Assembly: GCF_050948215.1 (NCBI RefSeq)
Contig: NW_027488827.1
Location: forward strand, 186,001-250,000
Source: Halictus rubicundus
Taxonomy: Eukaryota; Arthropoda; Insecta; Hymenoptera; Halictidae
Direction: 5' to 3'
DNA: 64,000 nt
Made by a program: the position numbers and the translations under genes. This document shows positions 1 to 9,643 of the stretch, in pieces (positions within the stretch are counted from its first letter, which is position 1; every line of letters begins with the position of its first letter). Under the pieces are notes generated by a model. The model saw nothing but the letters and a program-made list of their open reading frames with translations. It made no database searches and was not told where the DNA came from.

Positions 1-409
1 GCATTCGAGACATCTCGCGGCGATTTGTCGACGAGATGACTGTCCCGTGGATGGAAACCTGTTAATGCTCGGCGGAAACGGTCCTTTCGAGGAATAGGCC
101 GGCCAAATGGCCTCCTAGGAAGCTATCGGGCCACGGAACGGTAAGTATGTATATCTTGGGACGGTGGTTCGAGTGATCGCCGATGAAGACGAATAGGAGA
201 AAGACGGTAGACGCGACGTGGAACAGAGGGACACAGAAAGAGAGCGAGAGAGAGAGAGAGGATACACCGCTTGAATAGGAACCGGAACTCACGGTCCGTG
301 CTCGGAATTGACTACACGATTGCACATGTACGCCCGTGCATATGAATCAGATAAAAGAGAGCCGGAGGCTTTTCTATCCGCGCGCTCGCCGAGAGCGACT
401 GAGAGAATG

Positions 410-456
<47 letters not shown>

Positions 457-740
457 AAGTTATCGGTGCCCCCGTCATTGATTTCTTCGTCGCACTGGAA
501 ATAAATCTCGGCGTGTATCGAGGAGGAAAGGAAAGAAAACGGGCACCGGCGCGGGCGCTTTCAAAACCACAGGGACGCCTCGAAAATGGTACGGCAAGAA
601 TACCCGGCGAGCACCGGGTACGTGGTCCCCCGAACGAACAAATTGTTTATCTCGCTGCTTGCCTTCAGTGTTAAAATGTTTTACTAACACCAGGTTCACG
701 GGTTCTAATATTTTTAATTTACGGTTATTGAGATTGTCCG
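1..740. other. No recognisable gene
   Basis: No conserved coding segment is visible on either strand. A perfect GA dinucleotide run lies at about 411-452. A good donor-like GTAAGT occurs on the plus strand near 140, so an exon end is possible, but the frames upstream of it are short and match nothing I know. The flank just before 741 is the insertion site of the mariner described next. Confidence 0.4.
411..452. repeat. (GA)n microsatellite
   Basis: An uninterrupted run of GA dinucleotides of about 40 bp, read directly. It leaves purine-rich frames open and explains nothing else nearby. Confidence 0.9.
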
Positions 741-951
741 GGGTTGTCCGGAAAGTTCTGTTTTTCTCTAGGTGGCACTAGAATAGGTCTGAATATGTCA
801 GAATGATTGAAAACAAATGTACATAGTCCAAAAATGTGATCTTTCAGGCATTTTTAGAAAAAAGTTTGATTAGGATACATTAATTTTTGTTAGTTTTGTA
901 CGCTCTTAAATATGGAAGGAAACAGAGTGAATTATAGGCATTTAAAAGCTG

Positions 952-1158
952 TTGGAGCTTGGTTGGGATGTGCTATCCCATTCACCCTCAGATTTTCATC
1001 TCTTTAGGTCAATACAAAATTCTCATGATGACAAAATCTTTAACTGTTTGGTCGACATAAAAAAAATCATATTTAAAAGTTTTTCGCCGAAAAAGGCAAG
1101 TTGCGTGAAAGACGGAGAGAGATTATGGAACAAAATGGCACTTATAACCATTCAATAA
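952..1158 (+). pseudogene. Mariner transposase C-terminal remnant
   Basis: The open frame encodes about 68 residues ending at TAA. Residues such as LGWDVLSHSPSDFHLFRSIQ match the mariner C-terminal block around the third catalytic acidic residue (normally HPPYSPDLAPSDYHLFRSLQ), with a short internal loss before SDFHLF. The N-terminal helix-turn-helix region and the first catalytic aspartates are missing. It is a fossil, not a functional transposase. Confidence 0.75.
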
Positions 1159-1774
1159 ATGTATATCGAAAGGGCCTAGCAGGATAAGACTGGTCCAGCG
1201 GCCCCAGTACGATTTTTATCGGTATTGTAAACAATGGTATTGGACAACAATGGTTTTAGGTTGAAAGATAATCCCCCAAAATTTTAAGACGCTAACCCTT
1301 CATTTAAGGATAATATGAGGGTAAATACCCTTAACTGTATCATTTTTTTTCTCGGTTGTTAATTAAGATATTCGGATGGAACAAAAACGAAAATATTCGA
1401 ACTTACCTCCTTCATATCATATATTTTTTTCACAATTGTGATCAAATTATTAAGGGTAGAAAAAAATTATTTAATTTTTTAGGGGTGCGGTTTGCAAGCA
1501 AGCCTTCGAGTGACCACTTCCAAAAAATTCAAGAACAATCTTCTGTTACCTATTTAATATATACAAAAGTTTCAAGATCCTTAGATTGGTGGAACATAGT
1601 TAAATATTGAAAAACAAATGAAATTACGGTATTATAATGTAGGGATAATACTATTGGTAGTAGATTTGATTAATGATAATATGTATTTATTATTAATTCT
1701 AAGATAGTGTGGCTACGATTCTCAGTGTGGCGCTCTTAGACTCGTTCGGTTTCTCTGCGACTCGCTCTTAAGAC

Positions 1775-2155
1775 TTGCACTTAAAAGTCCCCAACACTCG
1801 CTCGGTCTTGAACCCAAAATCACAAACACCCGCTGCATCGCGCTCGACTGTGAAACAAGCATTAATTATATTTTTATTTAAACTTAGAAGTGGCAGTTCT
1901 AAAGTAATGATTAAAAATATATTCGGTCTGCAACATGAACAACAAGTGTCAGGATATTTCCATCAAATAATTAACGCATTTGAAAAGGATATTTTGGGAA
2001 ATCACTTCGGAATAAATGCAAAATCCAGAGCCGATCTCATTTTAAATGAAACAGCGTACGCACCAAGAAAACTTTTTGAAATAAAAGATTTTGAATTAGT
2101 AGTCATTTTTGATGAAACATATGTTAGACACGAGAAAAGTAAAAATAATGTATAG
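1775..2155 (+). pseudogene. PIF/Harbinger-like (DDE_4) nuclease fragment, left arm
   Basis: The frame encodes about 126 residues. An N-terminal region with a SSKVMIKNIFGLQHEQQVSG-type block resembles the recognition helices of DDE_4 (HARBI1-like) nucleases. It runs into VVIFDETYVRHEKSKNN, the segment that carries the first catalytic aspartate in this family. The frame stops where the Tc1-like 3' terminus begins (TAGTAGCGGAC, from 2,154), so the nuclease is cut in its catalytic domain and the second and third catalytic residues are absent. ISL2EU-type elements have a similar nuclease and are an alternative assignment. Confidence 0.6.
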
Positions 2156-3134
2156 TAGCGGACATAAATTTAAGACGATGATACGCGATTTCGATAAGCG
2201 AGGTTCAATTTGTTGAACACGTCGCTTTGTGAATGATAATTGTATTTTCGCAACAATTTGACGTGCAACTAATCTATTTTTTGTAGCTTCATAGAAAATA
2301 ATATTCTTCACCAATTCGGCGTCTTACATATTGTAACCCATCAGAAGCAACACGATTAAATTTTGATTCGTCTGAAAATAGTATTTTTTGCCAATCTTGA
2401 CTCGTCCAATGTTCGTGAGCTTTAGCAAACGCAAATCGCATTTTCCGATTTTTGGAACTGAGCATTGGTTTCTTCCGGGGTCTTCGTCCTCTTAAATCGA
2501 AGTTTTCCAAACGTCTTCTAACAGTTCTAGCACTAATGTTTGTGTCACTGTTCGCGTTTATTTCAACTGCAATATCACTTGCAGAACGAAAGCGGTCCTT
2601 TTCGCATAAGCGGTGAATCCGACGATCCCGTTTCGCAGTTGATATCCTAGGTCTTCCGCTTCTTGATCGATCAGAATATTGACCAGTCTTTAAAAATGTG
2701 TACCACCCTTGCTTACAAGCCGTTTCTGATTTATTTACAAGACTTGCTATTTTGGAAAATATCATTTTTTCTTTTCGTAGTCTTACAATTTGCTCTCTTT
2801 CGTTTGGTAGCAAACTCCGAGTTTTACCCATACTTTTCTCCCCTGTATATAAACTTCAACCAACGAAAGATATGCCAGACTCCGATTTCAAAATTTATAT
2901 AGCAAATTATAGAAAGAACGTAATAGATGTTGCTTGTTAGACAGATCGTCTTAAACTAATGTCCGCTGCGCACAAACGTTCAGAGGAAACAAACGACTGA
3001 AACTTCTACATTGTGTACATTTGACGATCACAACATTGAGATGAAGGAGGTGAAACATATACCTGTCTTACTTTGAAATATCAAACAGAATAGAAAGACA
3101 GTACTTGTGTATTACGCGTATAATCGAAAACGCG
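2156..3134 (-). mobile_element. Truncated Tc1-like element, left arm copy
   Basis: The 3' terminal repeat (GCGGACATAAATTTAAGACGAT type) lies at the outer side next to a TA, and the matching 5' repeat (ATCGTCTTAAACTAATGTCCGC) lies at about 2,946-2,967. A further 165 bp up to the palindrome centre is also shared by all three copies in the window. The element encodes only the N-terminal 170 or so residues of a transposase and cannot move by itself. Confidence 0.7.
2289..2831 (-). pseudogene. Tc1-like transposase, C-terminally deleted (left arm)
   Basis: The frame encodes 180 residues starting MGKTRSLLPNEREQIVRLRK. Residues 1-50 form the first helix-turn-helix and residues 55-115 a second one, with the Tc1-type linker GRPRIST between them. 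The catalytic domain begins at about residue 135, and the first catalytic aspartate is seen in LFSDESKFNR. At residue 174 (RRIGEEY) the normal sequence ends and an unrelated tail of a few residues follows, so the second aspartate and the final acidic residue are gone. The protein could still bind DNA if expressed; that is inference. Confidence 0.8.
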
Positions 3135-3151
3135 TTTCGCGTTTCGCGTTT

Positions 3152-4130
3152 CGCGTTTTCGATTATACGCGTAATACACAAGTACTGTCTTTCTATTCTG
3201 TTTGATATTTCAAAGTAAGACAGGTATATGTTTCACCTCCTTCATCTCAATGTTGTGATCGTCAAATGTACACAATGTAGAAGTTTCAGTCGTTTGTTTC
3301 CTCTGAACGTTTGTGCGCAGCGGACATTAGTTTAAGACGATCTGTCTAACAAGCAACATCTATTACGTTCTTTCTATAATTTGCTATATAAATTTTGAAA
3401 TCGGAGTCTGGCATATCTTTCGTTGGTTGAAGTTTATATACAGGGGAGAAAAGTATGGGTAAAACTCGGAGTTTGCTACCAAACGAAAGAGAGCAAATTG
3501 TAAGACTACGAAAAGAAAAAATGATATTTTCCAAAATAGCAAGTCTTGTAAATAAATCAGAAACGGCTTGTAAGCAAGGGTGGTACACATTTTTAAAGAC
3601 TGGTCAATATTCTGATCGATCAAGAAGCGGAAGACCTAGGATATCAACTGCGAAACGGGATCGTCGGATTCACCGCTTATGCGAAAAGGACCGCTTTCGT
3701 TCTGCAAGTGATATTGCAGTTGAAATAAACGCGAACAGTGACACAAACATTAGTGCTAGAACTGTTAGAAGACGTTTGGAAAACTTCGATTTAAGAGGAC
3801 GAAGACCCCGGAAGAAACCAATGCTCAGTTCCAAAAATCGGAAAATGCGATTTGCGTTTGCTAAAGCTCACGAACATTGGACGAGTCAAGATTGGCAAAA
3901 AATACTATTTTCAGACGAATCAAAATTTAATCGTGTTGCTTCTGATGGGTTACAATATGTAAGACGCCGAATTGGTGAAGAATATTATTTTCTATGAAGC
4001 TACAAAAAATAGATTAGTTGCACGTCAAATTGTTGCGAAAATACAATTATCATTCACAAAGCGACGTGTTCAACAAATTGAACCTCGCTTATCGAAATCG
4101 CGTATCATCGTCTTAAATTTATGTCCGCTA
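3152..4130 (+). mobile_element. Truncated Tc1-like element, right arm copy
   Basis: Mirror of the left-arm copy. Its 5' side faces the palindrome centre and its 3' terminal repeat abuts a TA and the Harbinger-like sequence at about 4,130. Confidence 0.7.
3455..3997 (+). pseudogene. Tc1-like transposase, C-terminally deleted (right arm)
   Basis: The protein is identical to that at 2,289-2,831: paired N-terminal helix-turn-helix domains, the first catalytic Asp in FSDESKF, and loss of everything after RRIGEEY. A start near 3,455 is preferred because the ATG follows the AT-rich leader just inside the 5' terminal repeat, as in intact Tc1 elements. Confidence 0.8.
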
Positions 4131-4511
4131 CTATACATTATTTTTACTTTTCTCGTGTCTAACATATGTTTCATCAAAAATGACTACTAATTCAAAATCT
4201 TTTATTTCAAAAAGTTTTCTTGGTGCGTACGCTGTTTCATTTAAAATGAGATCGGCTCTGGATTTTGCATTTATTCCGAAGTGATTTCCCAAAATATCCT
4301 TTTCAAATGCGTTAATTATTTGATGGAAATATCCTGACACTTGTTGTTCATGTTGCAGACCGAATATATTTTTAATCATTACTTTAGAACTGCCACTTCT
4401 AAGTTTAAATAAAAATATAATTAATGCTTGTTTCACAGTCGAGCGCGATGCAGCGGGTGTTTGTGATTTTGGGTTCAAGACCGAGCGAGTGTTGGGGACT
4501 TTTAAGTGCAA
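4131..4511 (-). pseudogene. PIF/Harbinger-like (DDE_4) nuclease fragment, right arm
   Basis: Mirror image of the fragment at 1,775-2,155, with an identical deduced protein. It is truncated at the same residue by the second Tc1-like terminus. Because it is part of the palindrome it is not independent evidence for the family. Confidence 0.6.
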
Positions 4512-5192
4512 GTCTTAAGAGCGAGTCGCAGAGAAACCGAACGAGTCTAAGAGCGCCACACTGAGAATCGTAGCCACACTATCTTAGAATTAATAATAAA
4601 TACATATTATCATTAATCAAATCTACTACCAATAGTATTATCCCTACATTATAATACCGTAATTTCATTTGTTTTTCAATATTTAACTATGTTCCACCAA
4701 TCTAAGGATCTTGAAACTTTTGTATATATTAAATAGGTAACAGAAGATTGTTCTTGAATTTTTTGGAAGTGGTCACTCGAAGGCTTGCTTGCAAACCGCA
4801 CCCCTAAAAAATTAAATAATTTTTTTCTACCCTTAATAATTTGATCACAATTGTGAAAAAAATATATGATATGAAGGAGGTAAGTTCGAATATTTTCGTT
4901 TTTGTTCCATCCGAATATCTTAATTAACAACCGAGAAAAAAAATGATACAGTTAAGGGTATTTACCCTCATATTATCCTTAAATGAAGGGTTAGCGTCTT
5001 AAAATTTTGGGGGATTATCTTTCAACCTAAAACCATTGTTGTCCAATACCATTGTTTACAATACCGATAAAAATCGTACTGGGGCCGCTGGACCAGTCTT
5101 ATCCTGCTAGGCCCTTTAAATGTACTGCGTTTGAGTTTCCCTTAAAAATCGGCACGAATTTTCCGGACAACCCAATACGTGCAATTACTCAA

Positions 5193-6917
5193 TAGAGGCT
5201 ATAGCCGGTTTTGGGGGCCAAAAAAATGTTAAGTAGATAAGTAATACAGCCCGTAGATGACTAAAGGCCGAAAGTACTCCAAAAATATTTTTCCGGAAAA
5301 TTATTAAAAAATAGTTTAAACATAGTTAAAAAAAGTTTTCACAACAGCGTAACAACAATCATACGGTTAGAAATCGAAAAAACATCTGATTAAAGAAAAA
5401 AAAAAATATCCTGCGTAGTATAATTGTTGTTTTTTGTATTACGCAATTTTTAAAGTCTGGACGATGTTTCTCTGAACTTAGAGATGTTTAATATTACATA
5501 ATATATTTTTACGATATTCATAACTTAGTTTTTCACGGAAAAAACGCCGAAAAAATAATCGCGTTTGCACATAGAGAAATGCATGTTACGAAACTATCGA
5601 ATTGACCGCGTAAAACCGCTCTCCCGGCGAGTGAAAAACGGTAGAAATAATGGGTTTCACTGACCGTCAGCGATATTGTTTTGGTTGGTTGGTTTGGATG
5701 GTTGGCGATATCACGATATACCACGCACTCTCGAAGGCACCAGTTCACTGTTCCGCTGTCACTGAGCGTCTGCGTTCAAATTGGCCGTCCTACGACTCAA
5801 CGATGCCGCTATGTCGTGCGATTGCGCGGCAACCGATCACGCCTCCTAGTCGGTGTCCAATGACGCAACTATTGTCCAGGGCCTCGTACACTCTGCGCAG
5901 GCCAATTGAAAATCGAAAAATAACGTCACTTCAGAGATCCGGGGAGAACCAGCGCGAATAATGATAAACCTAGCGAAAAGGTCAAACGAATGTGGCCTTG
6001 TTAGCCAATGGTGGATTTACTGGCGGCGGGGGGTGGTGTGGGCGAGTAGCACCGATCGGTAAAATCCAGGGTAGGACAATTTTGGGAAAATACCGAAGCG
6101 CAACAAGAAAAACAAGAAAACCGCTACCCCATCCCTTCTTTTTCATCCGGAATACAACGAAAGCCGGTCTCGAGCCACCGTTTTAAATGGAAAAAAAGAA
6201 ACTGTAATAAAATATCGGCGTGGGTCACAAAGGATTGTTGCAATCATCCCCCATGAATGCAACCTTTAATTCCAGCGTAGTCAAATAAAAACTCGACGAT
6301 GGTAGATTCAATATTAACCTTAAAAATCTAATAGAAACCGCGATTATTTCGGAAAACAGTAGTCAGGAAACGGTTGTCGAAAATACAGGCGACAATGATT
6401 ATTCTTTTTCAAACACTCGACGCACTTATCGGGTCGATTCAAAACAGACGCATACCAGTCTAATGCATGCACGCAGGATACTTTCTTCGCCACAGTCAAC
6501 GACTGTACCGGGGAATAAACAATAAACAGTCCGACGTCACAGTCGCTGAAACGCCAGTCCTTCGACCTACGATAGGAAAACACTTTCTAACACTCTCAAG
6601 TCGTTTAATCGAACATGATACAATTGACACGGAGCAGGATCAATGTTATCTTGAAAAGCCTGATCCTTCCTCCTCTCAAACCATGAACACGACGTCCAAG
6701 TTCTTTTTCCCGTGGCCGAAATACAGGTAGCCGTGATGCGGGCTGTTCATTTTATGATAGAAAGTCATACCAGGCCAATACAAGCTGTGCAACAATACCA
6801 AGTTCTTTTCGTGCAGTACTTGCGCAAATGTGCGATAGCGAACAGCGATTGTTTATAAACTAATTGATCTTATATAGGTTGTACAATACCTTGCGGCACG
6901 TCCAGATCGATCGTGTC
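5193..6917. repeat. Segmental duplication, copy 1 (RSPH9 3' part and downstream)
   Basis: This block repeats 7,904-9,643 in the same orientation at very high identity (scattered substitutions and small indels). It includes the last 28 bp of RSPH9 exon 3, intron 3, exon 4 and about 1.5 kb downstream. It starts at TAGAGGCTATAGCC and ends inside the exon 3 sequence at GATCGTGTC, where Tc1-linked sequence takes over. Relative to copy 2 it lacks 17 bp at the intron 3/exon 4 junction. Confidence 0.92.
6676..6917 (-). pseudogene. Partial RSPH9 duplicate (exon 3 end and exon 4)
   Basis: Exon 3 remnant at 6,890-6,917 (28 bp encoding the end of the DTIDLDVPQG block, with its donor) and exon 4 remnant at 6,676-6,823. 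A 17 bp deletion removes the intron 3 acceptor and the first codons of exon 4. The deletion lies between two TGC trinucleotides, so slippage or end joining at microhomology is likely. Exons 1, 2 and most of 3 are absent. This copy cannot encode RSPH9; it could only serve as an alternative downstream exon or as a gene-conversion donor. Confidence 0.85.
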
Positions 6918-7903
6918 GCGAAACGCGTTTTCGATTATACGCGTAATACACAAGTACTGTCTTTCTATTCTGTTTGATATTTCAAAGTAAGACAGGTATA
7001 TGTTTCACCTCCTTCATCTCAATGTTGTGATCGTCAAATGTACACAATGTAGAAGTTTCAGTCGTTTGTTTCCTCTGAACGTTTGTGCGCAGCGGACATT
7101 AGTTTAAGACGATCTGTCTAACAAGCAACATCTATTACGTTCTTTCTATAATTTGCTATATAAATTTTGAAATCGGAGTCTGGCATATCTTTTGTTGGTT
7201 GAAGTTTATATACAGGGGAGAAAAGTATGGGTAAAACTCGGAGTTTGCTACCAAACGAAAGAGAGCAAATTGTAAGACTACGAAAAGAAAAAATGATATT
7301 TTCCAAAATAGCAAGTCTTGTAAATAAATCAGAAACGGCTTGTAAGCAAGGGTGGTACACATTTTTAAAGACTGGTCAATATTCTGATCGATCAAGAAGC
7401 GGAAGACCTAGGATATCAACTGCGAAACGGGATCGTCGGATTCACCGCTTATGCGAAAAGGACCGCTTTCGTTCTGCAAGTGATATTGCAGTTGAAATAA
7501 ACGCGAACAGTGACACAAACATTAGTGCTAGAACTGTTAGAAGACGTTTGGAAAACTTCGATTTAAGAGGACGAAGACCCCGGAAGAAACCAATGCTCAG
7601 TTCCAAAAATCGGAAAATGCGATTTGCGTTTGCTAAAGCTCACGAACATTGGACGAGTCAAGATTGGCAAAAAATACTATTTTCAGACGAATCAAAATTT
7701 AATCGTGTTGCTTCTGATGGGTTACAATATGTAAGACGCCGAATTGGTGAAGAATATTATTTTCTATGAAGCTACAAAAAATAGATTAGTTGCACGTCAA
7801 ATTGTTGCGAAAATACAATTATCATTCACAAAGCGACGTGTTCAACAAATTGAACCTCGCTTATCGAAATCGCGTATCATCGTCTTAAATTTATGTCCGC
7901 TAC
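6918..7903 (+). mobile_element. Truncated Tc1-like element, third copy
   Basis: The sequence from about 6,926 matches 3,152 onwards, including the 165 bp 5' flank, with about one visible substitution (R to Q in a shadow frame near 7,190). The 3' terminal repeat ends at GTCCGCTAC followed by TA at 7,904. On its 5' side it joins directly to RSPH9 exon 3 sequence through GCGAAACGCG. The element therefore sits exactly at the junction between the two RSPH9 duplication copies. Confidence 0.8.
7227..7769 (+). pseudogene. Tc1-like transposase, C-terminally deleted (third copy)
   Basis: The deduced 180-residue protein is identical to the two palindrome copies, including the loss of the catalytic domain after RRIGEEY. 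Identity of three copies carrying the same internal deletion shows they descend from one already defective element. Confidence 0.8.
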
Positions 7904-9643
7904 TAGAGGCTATAGCCGGTTTTGGGGGCCAAAAAAATGTTAAGTAGATAAGTAATACAGCCCGTAGATGACTAAAGGCCGAAAGTACTCCAAAAATATT
8001 TTTCCGGAAAATTATTAAAAAATAGTTTAAACATAGTTAAAAAAAGTTTTCACAACAGCGTAACAACAATCATACGGTTAGAAATCGAAAAAACATCTGA
8101 TTAAAGAAAAAAAAAAATATCCTGCGTAGTATAATTGTTGTTTTTTGTATTACGCAATTTTTAAAGTCTGGACGATGTTTCTCTGAACTTAGAGATGTTT
8201 AATATTACATAATATATTTTTACGATATTCATAACTTAGTTTTTCACGGAAAAAACGCCGAAAAAATAATCGCGTTTGCACATAGAGAAATGCATGTTAC
8301 GAAACTATCGAATTGACCGCGTAAAACCGCTCTCCCGGCGAGTGAAAAACGGTAGAAACAATGGGTTTTACTGACCGTTAGCGATATGGTTTTGGTTGGT
8401 TGGTTTGGATGGTTGGCGATATCAGGATATACCACGTCCTCTCAGTCACCAGTTCACTGTGCCGCTGTCACTGAGCGTCTGCGTTCAAAGTGGTCGTCCT
8501 ACGACTCAACGATGCCGCTATCTCGTGCGATTGCGCGGCAACCGATCACGCCTCCTAGTCGGTGTCCAATGACGCAATTTTTGCCAAGGGCCTCCTACAT
8601 CCTACGCAGGCCAATTGAAAATCGAAAAATAACGTCACTTCAGAGATCCGGGGAGAACCAGCGCGAATAATGATAAACCTAGCGAAAAGGTCAAACGAAT
8701 GTGGCCTTGTTAGCCAATGGTGGATTTACTGGCGGCGGGGGGTGGTGTGGGCGAGTAGCACCGATCGGTAAAATCCAGGGTAGGACAATTTTGGGAAAAT
8801 ACCGAAGCGCAACAAGAAAAACAAGAAAACCGCTACCCCATCCCTTCTTTTTCATCCGGAATACAACGAAAGCCGGTCCCGAGCCACCGTTTTAAATGGA
8901 AAAAAAGAAACTGTAATAAAATATCGGCGTGGGTCACAAAGGATTGTTGCAATCATCCCCCATGAATGCAACCTTTAATTCCAGCGTAGTCAAATAAAAA
9001 CTCGACGATGGTAGATTCAATATTAACCTTAAAAATCTAATAGAAACCGCGATTATTTCGGAAAACAGTAGTCAGGAAACGGTTGTCGAAAATACAGGCG
9101 ACAATGATTATTCTTTTTCAAACACTCGACGCACTTATCGGGTCGATTCAAAACAGACGCATACCAGTCTAATGCATGCACGCAGGATACTTTCTTCGTC
9201 ACAGTCAACGACTGTACCGGGGAATAAACAATAAACAGTCCGACGTCACGGTCGCTGAAACGCCAGTCCTTCGACCTACGATAGGAAAACACTTTCTAAC
9301 ACTCTCAAGTCGTTTAATCGAACATGATACAATTGACACGGAGCAGGATCGATGTTATCTTGAAAAGCCTGATCCTTCCTCCTCTCAAACCATGAACACG
9401 ACGTCCAAGTTCTTTTTCCCGTGGCCGAAATACAGGTAGCCGTGATGCGGGCTGTTCATTTTATGATAGAAAGTCATACCAGGCCAATACAAGCTGTGCA
9501 ACAATACCAAGTTCTTTTCGTGCAGTACTTGCAGGCTCCAACCACCTGCGCAAATGTGCGATAGCGAACAGCGATTGTTTATAAACTAATTGATCTTATA
9601 TAGGTTGTACAATACCTTGCGGCACGTCCAGATCGATCGTGTC
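7904..9643. repeat. Segmental duplication, copy 2 (contains intact RSPH9 3' end)
   Basis: Copy 2 of the 1.7 kb duplication. It keeps the 17 bp at the intron 3/exon 4 boundary and continues without a break into the rest of RSPH9 exon 3, so it is the original copy. The stretch 7,904-9,384 downstream of the gene has no recognisable coding sequence. Confidence 0.92.

Larger units (their letters stand above)
1169..5117. repeat. 3.95 kb near-perfect palindrome (two 1,966 bp arms)
   Basis: Bases 1,169-3,134 are the reverse complement of 3,152-5,117: position x pairs with 6,286 minus x. The spacer is 17 bp (3,135-3,151), a GCGTTT-type repeat. Every open frame I compared on one arm is identical to its mirror on the other, so identity is at or near 100 percent. 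Each arm, from outside in, contains the terminal repeat and 5' half of a PIF/Harbinger-like element (about 990 bp), then a truncated Tc1-like element with its 3' end outward, then about 165 bp of shared 5' flank reaching the centre. Identity stops abruptly at both outer ends, where different parts of one mariner begin. The 12 bp outside each end (1,157-1,168 and 5,118-5,129) match at 9 of 12 positions, which could be an old target duplication or chance. Confidence 0.93.
741..5173 (+). mobile_element. Internally deleted mariner split by a palindromic insertion
   Basis: The two ends are imperfect inverted repeats: GGGTTGTCCGGAAAGTTC at 741-758 and its near reverse complement at 5,156-5,173. Inside the left end lies the C-terminal part of a mariner transposase (952-1,158) with its stop codon. 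The natural 3' tail of the element resumes only after 5,117. Removing the 1,169-5,117 insertion leaves about 484 bp, a MITE-sized deletion derivative with no N-terminal or catalytic-core coding. The flanking TA duplication is not clear. The important inference is that one mariner brackets the whole palindrome, so the palindrome sits between two halves of a single older element. Confidence 0.75.

Noticed and set aside
2663..2940. Hydrophobic frames within the palindrome arms and third copy (about 80 codons)
   Set aside because: They are antisense shadows of the Tc1-like transposase N-terminus.
5650..9439. Paired frames repeated between 5.6-6.7 kb and 8.4-9.4 kb as a possible duplicated small gene
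   Set aside because: They lie in RSPH9 downstream DNA duplicated as a block, overlap on both strands, and match no family.
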